Origin: Apostichopus japonicus
Lineage: Eukaryota; Echinodermata; Holothuroidea; Aspidochirotida; Stichopodidae
NCBI RefSeq assembly: GCF_037975245.1
Contig: NC_092580.1
Span: forward strand, 29,105,501 to 29,169,500
DNA: 64,000 nucleotides
Reading direction: 5' to 3'
Below are positions 60,106-64,000 of this stretch, piece after piece (within the stretch, counting starts at the first letter, position 1; each line of letters begins with the position of its first letter). Under the pieces are notes generated by a model. It made no database searches. It was not told where the DNA came from and was given only the letters and a program-made list of their open reading frames with translations. Both the position numbers and the translations under genes were made by a program.

Positions 60106-61840
60106 TATAGTAGAGGAGTTCGTCAAGATTGTCCTTTGAGCCTCTATCGTTTCATTTTTTTTATCAAGCTGTTAACTCTGAGCGTCATGGACCCCTCCCC
60201 CCCACACCCTGGTAAATACCATTCCTCCCTGAAGAGATGAAAAATCTTACAGTTTATGGATGACACTTTTATGTTCTTGGATGTCATTTTTGATGCTCCT
60301 TGTATTATGCTATTAATATTCTCAATTACCTAAAATCCTCTTCGAGTTTATAGGTGAATTATGGCAAGTCGCTTCTCTTTCCTTTAGTTGGCTAAAGAAT
60401 GAAACCCCTTGCTTTCACAACATATTTAACTTGAAATAGACTAGCCTCAATTAACTGCATACTAAAGCCTTCAGCGCCTTAAGTAATGATTTCATATTTA
60501 ACTCTACAATCGACAGGATTAATATCGTAAAATTGTTACAGTTGCCTCAATTAGTTTTTAATTCAGATCTTTCCGGATTCTCCATAAAGTCTTTCTCGAA
60601 AACACTCGACATTATTTGAACTAGTTTAAAGTAGCGCTAAGCCTGATATAATAGTAAGCGTTATACCATGTTGTTCAATGCTCTTGATATGGGTGGGGCT
60701 AAGGGCGATACACCTTCATTCCTCGTTTCAAGTTTAAAGTGTCCTTGGGTGAAACGGTATTAAGATACTATAACACAAATGATTTGAAAGTCTATTTTGT
60801 TTCTTTCTTTTATTTCCATATGAAAAATTATGGCGGTTCTAAGTTGTTTAATTGTAATTTTAAGAAGGAAGATATTACCCTACATAATCATTATATTTCT
60901 GGTGTGTGTACTTCGCCTGTGCAAGTTTACTCATCGAAGACCTGAACATAATGTTTTATCAAAGTAAATAATAACATTATTAACTGTCAATGTTTAACAT
61001 AGCAAAAGGTGTCCTTCAAGTCAAAGATATTTTCGACCACTATAAGCGTCATTTTGTCATATCCTGATTTTGTGGCAAAATGTTCTCTGAAATAATTTCC
61101 CATATTACTTTATTTTATGGTTGCTGTTCTGCCATCCGTCGAAGTTGCAGGAATAGTTTGCGCAACGATATTGAGGAGACTTTAAGATCCCCTCTGGATG
61201 GTTTTATTAGCACTTCCGCCTAACCAAGAATTATAATATTATCATAATTAGGTCAAGTAGTTACTCACCCTCCTACTGCTCATTAAAAATTGGAATCAAA
61301 TGTTTCAGTTCAAATAATAACCAATGGCCTGCCATAGATTCGTTGATCCTTTTCTTTCCGTTCGAGAAATATAAAGTCCAATATTTGCAATTTTGCTTCG
61401 TCCATAGAATATTGAGTATTTATCAGTTTCTCTATTGTATCAATAAAACAGTTATTGTTTCTCTGTTCGTTTTGTGGACGATTCTAAGAAACATGAGAAC
61501 ATTTCTTGGGGGACTGTGAATGTAACTTGAAGTAAATAGATGTCGAAAGTGCTATTGTTTTGGCAGGAATTAATTTTTAAACAAGCAAGATATTTTCATT
61601 GGTTATTGTCTTAAGCAGAATCAGCCGTATAACTTCCTTATTTTCAACATGAAGCACATCTTATTTAGTAAAAAAAAATGCTGATCATTGACTATGTGCT
61701 AAATTTTTGCAGAAACTTACGTTTATTTAAAAAGGAGAAAGTACTTCTAGCAAGGCTCATACAAAGTATGAGGAAATAAGACGTTCCTTTAAGAAGGCCA
61801 TGACATGCAATTCCAACTAAGAGTAACTTCCTCTGAATCT
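60106..61840 (+). pseudogene. LINE ORF2 3' half (copy B)
   Basis: Starts with the same RT segment as copy A (GVRQ..CPLSLYRF, then the YxDDT box), then extends about 1.5 kb further. Recognisable pieces are LPQLVFNSDLSGFSIKSF, GGAKGDTPSFLVSSLKCPWV (the GGLxxxxxxxFxxSLKxSWxKR motif of many LINEs), and a cysteine pattern with HENIFLG near 61490, followed by LIFNMKHILFS near 61630. Frameshifts and stops abound. The family was not determined. Confidence 0.7.
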
Positions 61841-61848
61841 ATGAGAAA

Positions 61849-62520
61849 ATATATGTTCAAAACTATTCTCATCACCTTCAAAACCTCAAGGACTAATTAG
61901 GAATTAACGTTCTCATATTCTCATCCGAAAACAGACCTCTGAAAAATGTGATTTCAAAACAAGAAAACGATGACGCCATATTAGGAACACAACTGCCAAG
62001 CACAAGCATGTACCGGATGCGCGACGATCATACCGTCTCACATACACGCACATTTACACTGAGAGAACAACCACTGTATTTCGCTATATCGTTAGAGATT
62101 TCAAGTTTTTTACAATATGTAAAATATCCGAGAAAGATGCCGGTCCGTTGTGTTGTTGGGGGCTGTAGTTATATCATAACCCGTGCAATTTGCTTCATCG
62201 ATGGCCAAAGGACGGAAAAATACCAGCCAGTATACAGCTCCGTATGTAGCGAACACTTCACGGGAGCAGACTACGATCGCTCCTTCTTACTGAAATAAAA
62301 CAAATGGACTTTAAAACGAGTCGTTCTTCTTGGCAAGTACCCCCACATTAAAAACTCCGAAGACCAGATCGGGGAACAGGAAACCTCCAGTGGGACAAGT
62401 GGCGATCCTTTGGAGGAAGCGCGGCCGATCACTATAGTACTAGTATTAGCGTTACTACACTGGAGTCGCAAAAGACGAAGAGTGTTTACATTATCATCTA
62501 AATTCACATCCCTTAATTGC
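61849..62520 (+). pseudogene. THAP-domain gene fragment (copy B)
   Basis: From ATG at 62137 one frame runs MPVRCVVGGCSYIITRAI, a frameshifted middle (the RWPKDE segment is lost), then YSSVCSEHFTGADYDRS and stop at 62296. The C-x4-C and C-x2-H zinc ligands of a THAP domain are kept, so this copy preserves the end that copy A has lost. The sequence downstream (gggacaagtggcgatccttt) is shared with copy A. Confidence 0.7.
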
Positions 62521-63696
62521 CCTATAGTTGTGTAGTAAGAACTAGCTCCAGAAGGTTAGCTCCAGAAGGGATGGGTTACGCTGTCTATGAAAAATCTCAG
62601 TGCCCCAATTTCTTTCTGGAATATGCTGGGTCAGTTAGTTATTTCTTATTCGTATCCCAGGAAAACCATTCTATGTTGGAGAGGGAGTTGGGGTGATAGG
62701 GATGGTCAAAATAAGGTTATAAAAGATTATATTCCAAAGGGTGTTTAAATATCACAGAGATTTATTTTAAACAGTTACAGAGCCATAAATTGACACAAAC
62801 GTAGTTCAAATATTAAATCTTTGAACGAAGTTCATTCAATATTAGTTCTAGACAGTCATGTTGGACAATCTGAACAAGCCTGTGACTAAACCAACATTAA
62901 CAACAATCATTGCTTTATATGACATCAAAATAAAACTGTACTTTTCATAGACAATATCATTCTTAAATTATACTGATGTAATTTGTGACATCAAAGGAGG
63001 TTTAAGGAAAAACAACATGAAAGTTTTGGCTTTAAGCCTAAAAAAGAAGAAGATGCATGTCCATTGCTATCAATCGTTTTTGTGACAAATTAATTAGAAT
63101 AAACCAGAGGCAAACAGAATAAAGGGTCATTTTAACCAAGAAACACTGCATGACGCAACTCACATGCAACAATGTTACCCACACACGACGACACGTACAA
63201 CACTAACGCAACGTTAAACACAGCATGACACGCATTATGAGTTTCTGAAAAAAGATTGTAAAACAAACCACCTGCTGCTGAAGAAACAAGTCTAAACATT
63301 CCAGAGTTCTTCTACCTCCATTAATCTTTATTATGACTTTTTGACAAATATCATGGAAGCAAACATGTCTGGGAGGTAAATGCTCCTAAAAAGGTCAATC
63401 CCCGTTCACTTAGGCTCATATTACATGACATCACGGTCACGCCAATACATGTATCCGAATGCTTCAAAACATGCCTTTTCATTTCATTGTTGATGTTGGG
63501 TCTGGAAAATGACCATTTCATCCTTAATTAAAAGTCTTGAATTTCAATATATCAACACTTAAGGAACCCTGACGGATAGATAATCCAACACAATCGTAGA
63601 ATAGAAAAGATGTTTCTGGACGGATTTCTCAACCAAGGTTTCCTATACAATAGAGTTTTCTCCTGGCAACTTGAATCCAGTGTACATACCATTGGC

Positions 63697-63807
63697 TCAC
63701 TTCTGATCCTTTGGACTGCACATGATGGTAACAAACCCCTGACTAGTCATGTTAGGACCCCCTAGCAACATGGAACCTGTTGACGGAATGCTATGTATCC
63801 GTACTGC
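63697..63807 (-). CDS. Candidate terminal coding exon, copy B (unrecognised gene)
   Basis: Same 36-codon exon as 53003-53113, with the acceptor ttttcttttcag and stop TGA. The only difference over 111 bases is CAG to CGG at codon 3 (Gln to Arg), while a 7-bp indel lies immediately past the stop and the flanks carry many changes. This contrast suggests recent coding constraint. Upstream exons of a real gene could lie beyond base 64000. Confidence 0.5.
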   Translation of the reverse strand, partial: AVRIHSIPSTGSMLLGGPNMTSQGFVTIMCSPKDQK

Positions 63808-64000
63808 CTGAAAAGAAAATTATGAAAGTTTAAATGTATTAATGTGGGCCCTTGATGTCCACAATAACAAGCGTGATACAATGTACTGTTATGGTTAGAT
63901 TTGTTGTGAATGTACACCTTCCATGTTTCATGAAACATTCTTTACAGTTTCAGACAATTGATTTTCAAAACTCCAGGCTTAAGTACTAACCTAATAATGA

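Larger units (their letters stand above)
60106..64000. repeat. Segmental duplication, copy B (runs off the window)
   Basis: Counterpart of 48980-53308 in the same orientation, about 11 kb downstream. It lacks the 1.9 kb transposon and keeps the LINE stretch missing from copy A. It continues past base 64000. Confidence 0.9.

Overview
This is a stretch of an animal nuclear genome: genes are split by GT-AG introns, intergenic DNA is AT-rich, and transposons and microsatellites are dense. The gene content points to a marine invertebrate deuterostome, most likely an echinoderm and possibly a sea cucumber. That guess rests on a short TIMP-like gene (tensilin-type TIMPs are known from holothurians), a lineage-type rhodopsin GPCR and the repeat types; no sequence here proves the species. 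No bacterial, viral or organellar segment was seen.

Three host genes can be read. (1) COG5, subunit 5 of the conserved oligomeric Golgi complex, lies on the + strand from 5075 to 39857. Twenty exons join into 804 codons plus stop with every splice phase consistent. (2) A single-exon class A GPCR lies on the - strand at 45302-46648. It resembles histamine/muscarinic receptors, but histidine replaces the amine-binding aspartate of TM3. (3) A secreted single-domain TIMP lies on the + strand in three exons, 55160-58059, with all six N-domain cysteines. A fourth, unrecognised gene may be represented by a 36-residue terminal coding exon on the - strand, present twice (53003-53113 and 63697-63807).

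Layout: 1-3400 is a nest of DNA transposons (hAT-like element, inside it a 2.2 kb element, inside that a third). 4460-4815 is a CTTAAG-rich repeat just upstream of COG5. 5075-39857 is COG5, whose long 3' introns hold a hAT-like element (intron 15), a 4.1 kb element with a broken cysteine-rich protein (intron 16), a 2.0 kb element with about 380 bp inverted ends (intron 17), and minisatellites (intron 18). 39858-45301 holds a minisatellite and an inverted Penelope-like remnant. 48735-53308 and 60106-64000 are two copies of one segment (LINE reverse transcriptase, THAP fragment, terminal exon). The first copy has a 1.9 kb insertion whose empty site is preserved in the second. 53480-53850 is a tyrosine-recombinase remnant; 59366-59912 is a pair of tRNA-derived SINEs with (TA)n tails.

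The host genes show no sign of working together. The richest material is the mobile DNA: several insertions can be dated relative to each other, because target-site duplications and matching empty sites are in this same window. An internal module of about 110 bp is shared by elements with different ends. Readings are by eye; no database search was run.
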